A stretch of DNA of 64,000 nt from Bacteroidetes bacterium GWA2_40_15 (lineage in GTDB: Bacteria > Bacteroidota > Bacteroidia > Bacteroidales > VadinHA17). Shown in pieces: positions 1 through 10,126 of this stretch (positions are counted from its first letter, which is position 1; the number at the start of each line of letters is the position of its first letter). The stretch spans positions 1 through 64,000 of the forward strand of contig MENI01000123.1 in assembly GCA_001768195.1 (NCBI GenBank). Direction: 5' to 3'. The translations under genes were made by a program, and so were the position numbers. Below the pieces are notes generated by a model that made no database searches, was not told the origin of the DNA, and saw only the letters and a list, made by a program, of their open reading frames with translations.

Positions 1-6
1 AAATTT

Positions 7-3000
7 ATGAAAAAACTTATTTATATCCTACAAATAGCTTTTTTAAAGCTTTGTTCGATAAAAACCCTAAGAATTATGAAACTAACTAATTTGCTCCTTG
101 TTGTTACAGTTTTCAATCTCTTTGGAAGTGAAACATACTCGCAGCAAACCAGTTTGAATCTCGACATGAAGGATGTTCCCATCCAGAGAGTTCTTAACGC
201 GATTGAGGAGCAGAGCGAGTTCTTTTTCCTCTATAGCTCAAAGATGATAGATGTCAATAAAATAGTGAATATAAAGGTTGCAGACGAAAAAATAAATGCG
301 GTACTGGAAGAACTTCTTGCTAATTCAGGAATTAAATATACCATTAGGGACAGACAAATTCTTCTTGTAGATAAAGAAACCGAAGCAACTTCAATTTTGC
401 AGCAGCGCATTACAGGTACTATCACCGATAGTAAGACAGGTGAAGCAATGCCTGGTGTAAATGTACTGATTGAGGGGACTACAATTGGGACTATAACTGA
501 TGCAAGCGGAAAATATTCAATAGATAAGCCAAGTGATAATGTTATTCTTATCATTTCTTTTATCGGATATACCACCCAGAGAATATCGGCAGACGGTAGT
601 ACAGTTGTTGATGTTAAGCTGGAGGCCCTTCTTACATCCTTGGACGAAGTAGTGGTAACAGGTTATTCAACTCAAAGACGAAAAGATATAACCGGTTCGG
701 TTTCAATTGTGGATATTAATAATGTGAAAAGACTTACATCCCGCTCTGCGGTTGAGACACTTCAGGGCATGGCTTCAGGCGTCAATGTTATCAGATCAGG
801 GGTACCTGGTGCAACAAGTAAAATTTTCATACGTGGTATAACAAATTTTGGTGATACCGATCCATTGATTATTGTTGATGGTATCGAACAAAATTTGAAT
901 AATATCAGTATTAAAGATATTGAATCCATACAGGTTCTGAAAGATGCCGGGGCTGCATCAATTTATGGTGTAAGAGGTGCCAATGGAGTAATATTGGTTA
1001 CCACAAAAAAAGGCAAAACAGGAGCGCCTGTGATTAGTTATGAAGCCACGATTGGGATGCAATATCCATTAACCGGAAATCCATTAAATTTGCTGAATTC
1101 TCAGGATTATATGGCAGTTTTTAACCAGGCATTTCCTGGTAATGTACTATATAAAGACGGATTACCTGATTATACCTATATGGGTCCGGGAGGTTCAGGT
1201 GTTGCTATGGAAGGAGATCCCAGAGTTAATCCTTCGCAATATTTTCTGGAAGCTCCAAATAAAGGAAGGAATTATGTTATACAAAAGGTAAACAAAGAAG
1301 GTACAGACTGGTGGGATGAAGTATATGAAAAAGCTCCTTTTACCGAACACAATCTTAGCGCAAGCGGAGGAACAGATAAAGCTAATTACCTCTTTGCAAT
1401 AGGATATCTTAATCAGCAGGGTACTAACGTTAATAGTTATGTTAAAAGATATTCTGTCCGGATTAATACAGAATTCAAGGCAGGAAAACATCTGAGGATA
1501 GGCGAAAATATTAACCTGATTATAAGGGACATAGGAGCAGTTTCTGGCTCAGTAGCTCCTTACGGATTACAATCTATTGTACCTGTTAAAGATATTATGG
1601 GAAACTGGGCGGGTTCATTTGGTGGTCCTCTCCTGGGACAATCGGGAAATCCTGTTGCTGCACAATATCGTAATGTTGATGACATCAATAATGAATGGTA
1701 TCAGATTGGAAATGTTTATGCAGAATTAGACTTCCTAAAAAATTTCAAAGCGAGGACCAGTCTGGGATACAACTTTGGTCAATCGTTCCGCCATGATTTC
1801 AGTACTTGTCCATACGAAACTTCTGAAAGTAATAATGCATTAAATAGTCTGACTATAACCTCAGGTCTCGGAAGAACAATGACATTCACTAATACATTAA
1901 ATTACAAAAAAACTTTCGATAACCATGATTTGAATGTTCTTATAGGTTCTGAAGCAATTGAGTATCAGTCAAGAAACGTCAGTGGGACAAAAAAGGATTT
2001 CTTCTCTGAAGCTCCTTCTTTCCAGGTTCTGGATAACGGCCAGTCAGGAATAATGAATTCCAGTTATATCTATAAACATGCCTTGTTCTCTCTTTTCAGC
2101 AGATTGGACTATTCTTATAGCAGCAAATATTTATTATCTGTGACTGTACGAAGGGATGGTTCCTCACGTTTTGGACCTGAACAGAAATATGGTGCTTTCC
2201 CCGCTGTCTCTCTTGGATGGAGGATCTCAAACGAAAGCTTTATGAAGAGTTTAACCTGGCTGAACGATATGAAAATCAGGGGAAGCTACGGAGTTTTAGG
2301 TTCTCAAAGTAATGTGGATGCTCTTAATCAATATACCTTATATTACAGTGGGAAAGGTTATCCGGATCCTACTGATCATTATTATGATCTTGCCGGTACA
2401 GGCAATTCAGCCATACAAGGTTTTGGTATACAAAGATACGGGAACACCGATACGGGATGGGAAGAAAATTTAGTAACCAACCTCGGATTTGATGCAACAA
2501 TACTGAATAACAGCCTGGATATTTCTGTGGAATATTACAAAAAAGCGATTAATGGTTTGTTATTTACTGCACCAAAACCTGCAGTTGTTGGTGAAGGAAG
2601 CTCACCCAAGATAAACATCGGGGACATTCAAAATACAGGAATAGATGGTACTATAACCTACCGGGGGAAGATCATTAGTGATCTTCATTTTTCTGTCGGT
2701 TTAAATCTGACAACTTATAAAAATGATGTTGTGGATATTCCCGATCCTGGTTATTTCGATGTTGGTGTGGTTCGTAACCAGGAAGGATTTCCTGTAAGTT
2801 CATTTTTCGGATATAAAGTAATTGGTCTTTTTAACAGTACGGAAGATGTAGCTGCCGCCCCAATACAAAATGGGGCTGCCCCCGGACGCTTCCAATTTCT
2901 GGATGCTAATGGGGATGGAATTATTTCACCTACTGATCGTGTTCACCTGGGCGATCCTAATCCTGATTTTACTTATGGCATAAATTTAACAATGGAGTAT

Positions 3001-3465
3001 AAAAGCTTTGATTTTTCATCGTTTTTTTATGGTTCCCGGGGAAATGATATTTACTCTTCCATCCGTTTAGCTACTGATTTCTTAGGTTATTATCCTACCT
3101 GGAATAAAAGTAACGTTTTGTTAAATGCATGGACCCCTGAGAATACCAATACAAATATTCCGAAAGTTGAATCTTCAGCCTCTTTCAGCACATCTGGTCA
3201 GAATAATTCATATTATATTCAGGATGGGTCGTTTTTAAAACTCAGGTCTCTGGTATTTGGTTATACACTTAGTCCTGATTTGCTGAGTAAAATCAATATA
3301 TCAAGTTCAAGGCTATATCTGCAGGCAGCTAACCTGTTCACTATCACCGAATACGTCGGGATAGATCCGGAAGTAGGAGGATCTGCAGCAGCATTTGGAA
3401 TAGATGGTGGAAGTTATCCCAATAGTGAACCTAGTATTACTTTCGGACTTACAGTGACATTTTAG
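7..3465 (+). CDS. SusC/RagA-type TonB-dependent outer-membrane receptor with STN domain
   Basis: This is an outer-membrane transporter that would import a glycan or oligosaccharide bound by the SusD partner encoded next to it, driven by TonB. The order is a leader, an STN (secretin/TonB short N-terminal) domain at about residues 48-125, a carboxypeptidase-like beta-sandwich at about 132-215, then the plug beginning near LDEVVVTGYS and a long beta-barrel ending in an aromatic residue (LTVTF). At 1152 aa it has the usual SusC length. The first Met at position 7 gives a long leader; the internal Met24 (position 76), followed by a clean hydrophobic segment, may be the true start. An STN domain usually means control by a FecR anti-sigma factor and an ECF sigma factor; these would lie before the window. 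The substrate cannot be told from sequence. Confidence 0.95.
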   Translation: MKKLIYILQIAFLKLCSIKTLRIMKLTNLLLVVTVFNLFGSETYSQQTSLNLDMKDVPIQRVLNAIEEQSEFFFLYSSKMIDVNKIVNIKVADEKINAVLEELLANSGIKYTIRDRQILLVDKETEATSILQQRITGTITDSKTGEAMPGVNVLIEGTTIGTITDASGKYSIDKPSDNVILIISFIGYTTQRISADGSTVVDVKLEALLTSLDEVVVTGYSTQRRKDITGSVSIVDINNVKRLTSRSAVETLQGMASGVNVIRSGVPGATSKIFIRGITNFGDTDPLIIVDGIEQNLNNISIKDIESIQVLKDAGAASIYGVRGANGVILVTTKKGKTGAPVISYEATIGMQYPLTGNPLNLLNSQDYMAVFNQAFPGNVLYKDGLPDYTYMGPGGSGVAMEGDPRVNPSQYFLEAPNKGRNYVIQKVNKEGTDWWDEVYEKAPFTEHNLSASGGTDKANYLFAIGYLNQQGTNVNSYVKRYSVRINTEFKAGKHLRIGENINLIIRDIGAVSGSVAPYGLQSIVPVKDIMGNWAGSFGGPLLGQSGNPVAAQYRNVDDINNEWYQIGNVYAELDFLKNFKARTSLGYNFGQSFRHDFSTCPYETSESNNALNSLTITSGLGRTMTFTNTLNYKKTFDNHDLNVLIGSEAIEYQSRNVSGTKKDFFSEAPSFQVLDNGQSGIMNSSYIYKHALFSLFSRLDYSYSSKYLLSVTVRRDGSSRFGPEQKYGAFPAVSLGWRISNESFMKSLTWLNDMKIRGSYGVLGSQSNVDALNQYTLYYSGKGYPDPTDHYYDLAGTGNSAIQGFGIQRYGNTDTGWEENLVTNLGFDATILNNSLDISVEYYKKAINGLLFTAPKPAVVGEGSSPKINIGDIQNTGIDGTITYRGKIISDLHFSVGLNLTTYKNDVVDIPDPGYFDVGVVRNQEGFPVSSFFGYKVIGLFNSTEDVAAAPIQNGAAPGRFQFLDANGDGIISPTDRVHLGDPNPDFTYGINLTMEYKSFDFSSFFYGSRGNDIYSSIRLATDFLGYYPTWNKSNVLLNAWTPENTNTNIPKVESSASFSTSGQNNSYYIQDGSFLKLRSLVFGYTLSPDLLSKINISSSRLYLQAANLFTITEYVGIDPEVGGSAAAFGIDGGSYPNSEPSITFGLTVTF

Positions 3466-3494
3466 AAATAATAATAAACTAAAAACAATATATC

Positions 3495-5270
3495 ATGAAA
3501 ATTAATTATAAGATGACAGGAGCAGTTTGTCTGATAATCTTAATGATGATATCCTGTGACAAGAGTTTTCTTGAAATTGAACCTCAAGGATCATTAAGTG
3601 AATCTGTCTTAGCTAATGAAGAAGGGGTAAATAAATTGCTAATTGGTGCCTACAACTGCATGCAGAATAGCGGTGCAGCTGGTGGTGGGGCACAATCATC
3701 AGATGCTTATGTTTTTGGTTGTGATGAAAACCGAATTGGCACAGAAACCGGAGTAAGCACATACGATGCTTTTGTATGGAATGGAACTGATCCGTATATT
3801 CACAACAAGTGGATATTTCAGTTTGCCGCTATCGGACGTGCAAATGATATATTAAGAATGATTCCCAAGGTTACAAATTCAACTCCTGAGAGATTATTGC
3901 AAATAGAAGCTGAAGCAAAATTTATTCGTGGGCTTTTTTATTTTCGGGCAGTAACTTACTTTAAGAATGTCCCCTGGATAGATGAATCGATAACCTATTC
4001 AGGGAAAAATTACTTTGTTCCCAATAATGTGGACATTTTACCAAAAATAGAGGCTGACTTAAAGTTTGCTGCTGATAATCTTACAGAGTTGAAAAGTGAG
4101 GTTGGAAGGGCTAATAAATGGGCTGCTAAATCCTTATTAGCTAAAGCCTATATACATCATCATAAATATGTTGAGGCTAAGGCTCTTCTTGACGACATCA
4201 TAACAAACGGAAAAACATCCAATGGTAAGAAATATGCACTATTGGCACTGTATAATAATAATTTTATACGCAGAACTGCCAATGGCAGTGAAGGAGTATA
4301 TGTAATGCAGAATTCTGTTTATGATGGACAGGCGATAGATAACCGCGGTAATCCAACGGATAAATATGGTGGCACGTACAATGCACCAGCAAATGCCGGA
4401 GGTGCTGGCTGGATGCAGCCAACATTCGACCTGGTTGATGCTTTCCAGACTGATCCTGTCTCCGGCTTACCTCTGCTCGATACTTACCAGAATACACCGA
4501 TTCCTACTGACAATGGACTGACATCCAGTCAAGCCTTTACACCTTACACAGGTACACTTGATCCAAGGTTGGACTGGTGTGTCGGGAGGAGAGGAATTCC
4601 TTATCGTGACTGGGGAGTTCATCCTGGAAGCGCATGGGTAAGGAATCAAAGAAATGGTGGGCCATACGTCGCTATTAAAAATACAGCTGAGCAAGCGAGC
4701 GCAGCAACAGACAAAGGACGTTACGGTGCCACAAACAATCCATACAATATAATTCGTTTTGCTGAAGTCCTTTTGTGCGCTGCTGAATGCGAAACAGAGG
4801 TTGGCAGCCTGCAGAAAGCTGAAGATTATGTTAATATGGTGAGGGCTCGTGCAGCTAATCCTGAAGGATTTGTTCACACATATATTGATCCTGTAAAGCC
4901 TTTGTCAGGCTTTACAAACATCCCTGCAGCAAATTATAAAATAGGTATCTATACAGGTCAATTTGCTGCTAACGGGAAAGCCTATGCTCGAAAAGCTATC
5001 TTCTTTGAGAGAAGATTGGAATTAGCTATTGAACACCATAGATTTTTTGACCTGGTACGATATGATGCTATCGATGATAACTTTAACCTGGACAACTGGT
5101 TAAACTCATTTATGCAGCGTGAAGGGAATAGAATTTCCAATCCAGTCAATAATTATAAGAACGGCCTTTTTGTCAAAGGGCAACATGAAATTTTGCCCAT
5201 TCCACAAAATCAGATCGATCTGAGTGTTAAAGATGGTGTGTCAGTGTTAACGCAGAATCCTGGTTATTGA
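3495..5270 (+). CDS. SusD/RagB-family surface glycan-binding lipoprotein
   Basis: This is the SusD-type lid and binding protein that works with the SusC receptor encoded 29 bases upstream. The leader ends in a lipobox (MMISC), giving lipid attachment at Cys21. The N-terminal helical TPR-like part (residues about 60-250, with RANDILRM and AEAKFIRGLFYFR) and the C-terminal RagB/SusD part (FAEVLLCAAECETEVGS, then a late ERRLELAIEHHRFFDLVR segment) are both present, and 591 aa is a normal length. The two genes are surely co-transcribed. The binding specificity is unknown. Confidence 0.95.
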   Translation: MKINYKMTGAVCLIILMMISCDKSFLEIEPQGSLSESVLANEEGVNKLLIGAYNCMQNSGAAGGGAQSSDAYVFGCDENRIGTETGVSTYDAFVWNGTDPYIHNKWIFQFAAIGRANDILRMIPKVTNSTPERLLQIEAEAKFIRGLFYFRAVTYFKNVPWIDESITYSGKNYFVPNNVDILPKIEADLKFAADNLTELKSEVGRANKWAAKSLLAKAYIHHHKYVEAKALLDDIITNGKTSNGKKYALLALYNNNFIRRTANGSEGVYVMQNSVYDGQAIDNRGNPTDKYGGTYNAPANAGGAGWMQPTFDLVDAFQTDPVSGLPLLDTYQNTPIPTDNGLTSSQAFTPYTGTLDPRLDWCVGRRGIPYRDWGVHPGSAWVRNQRNGGPYVAIKNTAEQASAATDKGRYGATNNPYNIIRFAEVLLCAAECETEVGSLQKAEDYVNMVRARAANPEGFVHTYIDPVKPLSGFTNIPAANYKIGIYTGQFAANGKAYARKAIFFERRLELAIEHHRFFDLVRYDAIDDNFNLDNWLNSFMQREGNRISNPVNNYKNGLFVKGQHEILPIPQNQIDLSVKDGVSVLTQNPGY

Positions 5271-5304
5271 TATAAGGCTGGTTCATTTAATTAAATTTCA
5301 AAAC

Positions 5305-6576
5305 ATGAATATTTCATCAGAAAATAAATTGTTTGACAGACGCAAGTTTGTCAAACTTACCGGTATGGGAATTGGAGCGGGAGTTTTAGGACTGCACCAG
5401 GGTGGATGCAAAAAAAAGGTTCAACAGCCTATATTGCCTGAAATTCTTGGTTTCGAGATGGCACCATATGATCCCAATGATTATGTTGGATGGGAATCTG
5501 TATCGGACCGCAAAATTAAGGTAGGCATAGCAGGTTATGGCACCTGCAGGTTCGGAGCGCTTTTTGAATTCCAGTCTCATCCTAATGTTGAAGTTGTGGC
5601 TGTCAGCGATCTGTTTCCGGATCGTTGCGCCCAGCTGGCAAAGGAAACCCGTTGCAATAAAACTTATCCATCACTTGAGGAGATGGTCAAAGATCCTGCA
5701 ATCGAGGCTGTATTTTTAGCAACTGATGCCCCGGGCCATGCAAGGCATGCAATTGAATCGCTAAAACATGGTAAGCACGTTGCCTCAGCTGTCCCGGCAG
5801 TTTACGGATCACTTGAAGATGCTGACAAGCTTTTTGAAGCTGTAAAACTAAGCGGCCTAAAGTATATGATGTTTGAGACTTCATGTTATCATGCAGATAA
5901 CCATGCGATGAGAGAGATCTATAATACTGGCGGTTTTGGTAAAATCATTTATGCCGAAGGTGAATATTTTGGAGGTCCGATGTCGCCGGAAGCATTTAAT
6001 GCTCCCGAGGGGACTAAATCCTATAAAGGCTGGCGTATCGGCAGCCCGCCGCAGTGGTACCCTACTCACAGTAACGCTTATTATATTGGTGTTACGGGAG
6101 GAAGCTTCACCGAGGTTTCATGCATGGGAATCCCAAGCCTGGTGAAAAGGTATAACATCGAAAACCAGTACAAAAACCCATTCTGCTCGGAAATAGCTCT
6201 GATGCGTACTAATGAAGGAGGTATGGCCCGGATGGGTGTTAGTCATGATTCACCCGGAAACGGAGGAGAAGCTGGTCGTATAAGAGGCCAGAGAGGTTCT
6301 TATTATGGGGGAGCCAATGGAAAATATACCGGCCATGAAAAAAATCTTCCAGTTCTGACGCGCCCACCATTGCCCCCCGAAGTCAATGCCGGTGGCCATG
6401 GCCGTTCACATGGGCGCCTAATGAATGAATTCGTGACAGCGATACTCCAGGACCGGAACCCTCTTGTCGACATTGCAATGGCTTTGAATATGACCGTTGC
6501 CGGAATCGTAGCACATCAGTCTGCTCTGAAAAATGGTGAATTGCTGAAAATTCCTCAATATAAAATGTGGACATGA
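5305..6576 (+). CDS. Exported Gfo/Idh/MocA-family protein (GH109-like), copy 1
   Basis: This is a nucleotide-binding oxidoreductase-fold protein, probably exported folded with its cofactor. The N-terminus has a twin-arginine type motif (DRRKFVKLTG), a hydrophobic stretch and a possible lipobox ending at Cys35. A Rossmann fold starts near residue 72 (KVGIAGYGTCRFGA). The usual EKP lysine motif of Gfo/Idh/MocA dehydrogenases is absent: the corresponding segment reads ASAVPAVYG. A WYPTH segment follows in the C-terminal domain. A non-EKP site with a YPTH histidine resembles what I remember of GH109 NAD-dependent glycosidases, so a glycosidase or lyase role is possible. It follows susD by 34 bases and is likely in the same operon. 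A close paralogue lies at 7305-8573. Confidence 0.85.
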   Translation: MNISSENKLFDRRKFVKLTGMGIGAGVLGLHQGGCKKKVQQPILPEILGFEMAPYDPNDYVGWESVSDRKIKVGIAGYGTCRFGALFEFQSHPNVEVVAVSDLFPDRCAQLAKETRCNKTYPSLEEMVKDPAIEAVFLATDAPGHARHAIESLKHGKHVASAVPAVYGSLEDADKLFEAVKLSGLKYMMFETSCYHADNHAMREIYNTGGFGKIIYAEGEYFGGPMSPEAFNAPEGTKSYKGWRIGSPPQWYPTHSNAYYIGVTGGSFTEVSCMGIPSLVKRYNIENQYKNPFCSEIALMRTNEGGMARMGVSHDSPGNGGEAGRIRGQRGSYYGGANGKYTGHEKNLPVLTRPPLPPEVNAGGHGRSHGRLMNEFVTAILQDRNPLVDIAMALNMTVAGIVAHQSALKNGELLKIPQYKMWT

Positions 6577-6596
6577 TTAACGAGGTTACACTAATC

Positions 6597-6629
6597 AATT
6601 AGCCCTGCCAGGATATGGCAGGGCTAATT
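6597..6629. terminator. Perfect 14-bp hairpin downstream of the first Gfo/Idh/MocA gene
   Basis: Positions 6597-6610 and 6616-6629 are exact reverse complements around a five-base loop. It lies 20 bases after the stop codon of the preceding gene. There is no good T-run after it, so it may be a weak terminator or an mRNA 3' stabiliser that separates the SusCD part from the following genes. Confidence 0.6.
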
Positions 6630-6696
6630 AACAATAAAACTGCAAAACCGGCCTTCAGGTGATATAGGATGCAATTGAATCTTAAAGTATAGGACT

Positions 6697-7287
6697 ATGA
6701 ATAAATTAACTGTAATACTTATTGCCGGCTTTCTGTTTCCCATAGCAAATTCTATGATTATTAGCGAGAAAAACGAAGGTGCAGCAACCCTCAAAATTGG
6801 TGATTTTGCTAACGGTGGTATCGTCTTTTGGGTTGATGATACCGGACAGCATGGGCTGGTTTGTGCGAAAACCGACCAAAGTGAAGGGATCAGCTGGTAT
6901 GCAGGAACTTATTTAGAAACAAATGCCAGGGAAGATGGAATGCTTGCCGGAAAGAAAAATACTGCCAGTATTATTGCAATTCAAAAGAAAAAAACAGCTT
7001 ATGCAGCACTGATCTGCAATGAACTTCAGATTACTGAAAACGGTAAAACCTATGATGATTGGTATCTGCCCGGTAAGACAGAACTTGATCTGATGTTTCA
7101 AAACAAAGAAGTTATTGATGCTACTGCATTGGCCAATGGGGGAAATGCATTTGATACAAATGCATTCTACTGGAGTTCAACTGAGTCCAGACGTGGTTTC
7201 GCCTTTGCACAGGGTTTTGCCAGCGGAGGCCAGATGATCTTTACAGAAGATAATACATTCAGGGTGCGTGCCATCCGGTCTTTTTAA
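6697..7287 (+). CDS. Exported Lcl C-terminal-like (DUF1566-type) protein
   Basis: This is a small secreted protein of 196 aa with an N-terminal hydrophobic leader (residues 1-20). The body has the signature of the Lcl C-terminal/DUF1566 fold: GGIVFWVDDTGQHGLV near the start, a DDWYLPGKTELDLMF block, and YWSSTES followed by VRAIRSF at the end. Proteins with this fold are usually surface or extracellular and of unknown function. It sits between two near-duplicate Gfo/Idh/MocA genes, 17 bases before the second, so it is probably co-transcribed with that gene. No catalytic residues can be assigned. Confidence 0.8.
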   Translation: MNKLTVILIAGFLFPIANSMIISEKNEGAATLKIGDFANGGIVFWVDDTGQHGLVCAKTDQSEGISWYAGTYLETNAREDGMLAGKKNTASIIAIQKKKTAYAALICNELQITENGKTYDDWYLPGKTELDLMFQNKEVIDATALANGGNAFDTNAFYWSSTESRRGFAFAQGFASGGQMIFTEDNTFRVRAIRSF

Positions 7288-7304
7288 ACTTTAAAATAAA
7301 TTAC

Positions 7305-8573
7305 ATGAATAAAAAAAATTCAACTCAGCTGTCCAGCCGCCGGGATTTCATCAAGCTGGCTGGTCTCGGAGCAGGAGCCCTTGCATTTAACGCAGGATGT
7401 AAGCCAAAAATGAAACAGCCTATACTCCCTGATGTTCTTGGCTTTGAAATGGCACCTTATGATCCCAATGATTATGTTGGATGGGAACCGGTTTCAGCTC
7501 GAAAAATAAGAGTTGGCATTGTTGGCTATGGCGCCTGCAGATTTGGAGCGCTTTTTGAGTTTCAGACTCATCCGAATGTTGAAGTTGTTGCAGTCAGCGA
7601 TCTTTTTCCGGACCGCTGTGCACAACTGGCAAAAGAGACCCGGTGCAATAAAACATATCCGTCACTTGAAGAATTGGTCAAGGATGATAATATTGAAGCT
7701 GTATTCCTGGCTACGGATGCCCCGAGTCATGCGAGACATGCGCTGGAAGTGATGAAATATGGCAAGCATGTTGCAACTGCTGTTCCTGCAATCTTTGGTT
7801 CGCTGGAAGATGCCGATAAACTTTTTGAGGCTGTTAAGTCAAGCGGCCTCAAATATATGATGTTTGAAACTTCATGCTATCATGCTGATAACCACGCTAT
7901 GCGGGAGATCTATAAAGCAGGAGGATTCGGAAAGATAATGTATGCCGAAGGCGAGTATTTTGGAGGGCCATCAACACCTGAAGGTTTTAAATCAGAAGGT
8001 ACACCTTCCTTTAATAACTGGCGTCATGGTCTTCCTCCTCAATGGTATCCTACTCATTCAAATGCATATTATATAGGTGTAACAGGAGGAAGTTTCACAG
8101 AAGTATCATGCATGGGTATACCAAGCCTCGCTGAATTATACTCGGTAAACAACCAGTACAAAAATCCATTTTGCAGTGAAATAGCTCTTTTCCGTACTAA
8201 TGAAGGAGGAATGGCAAGAATGGGTGTTAGCTGGGATACCCCTGGTAATGGAGGAGAAGCCGGCAGGGTAAGAGGACAAAGAGGATCCTGGTACGGAGGT
8301 GATAAAGGGAAATATACTGGTCATGAGAAAAACCTGCCTGATATTACAAGGCCTCCACTTCCTCCAGGAGTGAACGCAGGAGGTCATGGACGTTCTCACG
8401 GCCGTTTGATGAATGAGTTTATTACCGCTATTCTGCAGGACCGGGAACCGCTTGTTGATATTGCAATGTCTTTGAATATGACAGTTGCCGGGACTGTAGC
8501 TCATTTATCCGCTTTAAAAGGGGGAGAGTTAATGAAGATTCCACAATATAAGATGTGGACAAAGCAGACCTGA
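7305..8573 (+). CDS. Exported Gfo/Idh/MocA-family protein (GH109-like), copy 2
   Basis: This is a paralogue of the gene at 5305-6576; by eye most residues match along the whole length, including the odd linker before the Rossmann fold (PILPDVLGFEMAPYDPNDY). The leader carries SRRDFIKLAG, a twin-arginine type motif, and a possible lipobox Cys. The Rossmann motif is VGIVGYGACRFGA at about residue 71. The EKP lysine motif is again replaced (ATAVPAIFG), and the WYPTH segment and the PGNGGEAGR loop are conserved. Two tandem copies suggest related substrates from the same glycan, such as two linkages or two modified sugars. The reaction is not known. Confidence 0.85.
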   Translation: MNKKNSTQLSSRRDFIKLAGLGAGALAFNAGCKPKMKQPILPDVLGFEMAPYDPNDYVGWEPVSARKIRVGIVGYGACRFGALFEFQTHPNVEVVAVSDLFPDRCAQLAKETRCNKTYPSLEELVKDDNIEAVFLATDAPSHARHALEVMKYGKHVATAVPAIFGSLEDADKLFEAVKSSGLKYMMFETSCYHADNHAMREIYKAGGFGKIMYAEGEYFGGPSTPEGFKSEGTPSFNNWRHGLPPQWYPTHSNAYYIGVTGGSFTEVSCMGIPSLAELYSVNNQYKNPFCSEIALFRTNEGGMARMGVSWDTPGNGGEAGRVRGQRGSWYGGDKGKYTGHEKNLPDITRPPLPPGVNAGGHGRSHGRLMNEFITAILQDREPLVDIAMSLNMTVAGTVAHLSALKGGELMKIPQYKMWTKQT

Positions 8574-9028
8574 AAAGACCTGAGCAACTCTCAAAATTAT
8601 CATAGTTGTTAAAATTTAAATTAAATGGTCACAAACGTTAATAGATCATTCTTTCCGGATCACAAAAGCGAAAAATTCAATGATTTTAAAATTAAACCAG
8701 ATGATTATATTGTGACAGCAAAGGCCGGAGTTTAATTTTTCATAAAATTGTAGGCCGAGGGGGGAAAGTGTAAAACTGTCAAAGGGAAACTGCTCTCAGC
8801 AGACAAATCAACAAGATAGTTACATTATCTCAGGCAATTAAGATTCAAGGATCAGTAAAAAATGGCTCTCACCTTTTATTTTATAAAGGTATACTCCTTC
8901 TTAAGCTCCAATATCAAAATTGATGCTCAGAAAATCAAAATAACTGATATGTTCATTCTGATCATCAACTTTTTCTGTTGCTGATTATACTATTCCCCGG
9001 AAAAGTGTTTGCAAATAACGGACATTTT
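8574..9028. other. Gene-poor stretch between convergent genes
   Basis: This stretch is AT-rich. The only plus-strand frame of note is 8625-8735 (36 codons, MVTNVNRSFF to VTAKAGV), which has no recognisable family and may be a chance frame or the tail of a lost gene. I saw no RNA gene or clear terminator. Confidence 0.4.
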
Positions 9029-10126
9029 CTATTCGTCAATTATATTGTAATCCCTTTTCTTTTCACATATATCGATAAATTCCTTCTTTATCAGGCTTTT
9101 ATTCCCTATTATGTTGTAGAAATACCTGATATAAGTCAGAATATACTTCCTTTCTTTTCGGGAAAGAGGTTTCTGATTGATTATGACCGATTTCAGCTCA
9201 GGTCTTAATTTCCGAAAAAAGTCAAATACTTCTTCAAGTTCATCATTTGTATAACATATTCCCTTATATGATCTTCTGTTGCGCATTAATTCTTCAGGGA
9301 TATCTTTGGGTTTGGAATAATCAGCATTGACAAAGCCTGAAAAGTCGAAATCAAAAGGAATAGCATATGGGGAAAGTGAGGAATCGTCAGGTTGAAGTGC
9401 AACAATGTTTTTTCTCGACACTACAAACGAGTCTTCGTTGCCTATTATGTACTGGAAAAATGACAATTTCATGTAATTTTCTTTGTCCAGGTCAAACGGA
9501 GTCATAAATTTAATATATTCATAACAATTATTCATTTCAGCAACATGATCCTTATCTTCAATGAAATAGCTGTAACTTTCAAATAATTTTTTCCCAATAC
9601 TGGTGTCATAATAAAGGATCTTGGCAAGTCGTACTCTAAAACTAAGATCAGTTACCCTGTTATACATTTTACAGACAGTATATTCCTCAATTACATCCGC
9701 TTCATCCTGACAGGGCATAACCAGCTTCAACTTGTCCTGTCCGTCAAATATGGTATTATTAACCTCTTTCTTCTTAAAGTTGATAAACAAGGGTGGAAAA
9801 CTGCAGTTTTCCGGCATGCGACGAAAGTTTCCCCTGGCAATTATCCGTACGGTAAATCTCAGTGTCTCACCACCCGGGACATAATATATCAATTCACCAT
9901 CATTATATTGTGGGTTGCCTGTCCGATCGATTTGTATCGCCGTGAAATCAGATCTCAATTCCAAATGAATTATTTCATCAGACCTGAATAGATCGCCGGA
10001 ACCTGCCCCTGATATTGACCCTGTTGAATATAATAATGAGAGTGACCAGAATGCGAACTTAAGGAAAGTATAAGTATATTTGATAGTGCAAACCTGAGCT
10101 TTATAAATTGAAATATCAATAAACAT
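9029..10126 (-). CDS. Uncharacterised exported protein of a Bacteroidota family (possible kinase-like fold)
   Basis: I know sequences of this kind only as hypothetical proteins. A hydrophobic segment near residues 22-38 suggests export. The body has EEYTVCKMYNRVTDLSFRVR, a SYFIEDKDHVAEMN segment, FFQYIIGNEDSF and PYAIPFDFDFSG. The order of a GNxD motif followed by a DFDxSG motif recalls the catalytic and metal-binding motifs of atypical kinase folds such as CotH or HipA, but that comparison is inference. Many relatives, as I recall them, have GNTDW where this one has GNEDS. The start is uncertain, because the first 20 residues are unlike a normal leader. It stands alone on the minus strand. 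Confidence 0.6.
   Translation of the reverse strand: MFIDISIYKAQVCTIKYTYTFLKFAFWSLSLLYSTGSISGAGSGDLFRSDEIIHLELRSDFTAIQIDRTGNPQYNDGELIYYVPGGETLRFTVRIIARGNFRRMPENCSFPPLFINFKKKEVNNTIFDGQDKLKLVMPCQDEADVIEEYTVCKMYNRVTDLSFRVRLAKILYYDTSIGKKLFESYSYFIEDKDHVAEMNNCYEYIKFMTPFDLDKENYMKLSFFQYIIGNEDSFVVSRKNIVALQPDDSSLSPYAIPFDFDFSGFVNADYSKPKDIPEELMRNRRSYKGICYTNDELEEVFDFFRKLRPELKSVIINQKPLSRKERKYILTYIRYFYNIIGNKSLIKKEFIDICEKKRDYNIIDE

Noticed and set aside
8978..9208. 76-codon plus-strand frame
   Set aside because: It overlaps the 3' end of the minus-strand gene at 9029 and has no recognisable features.
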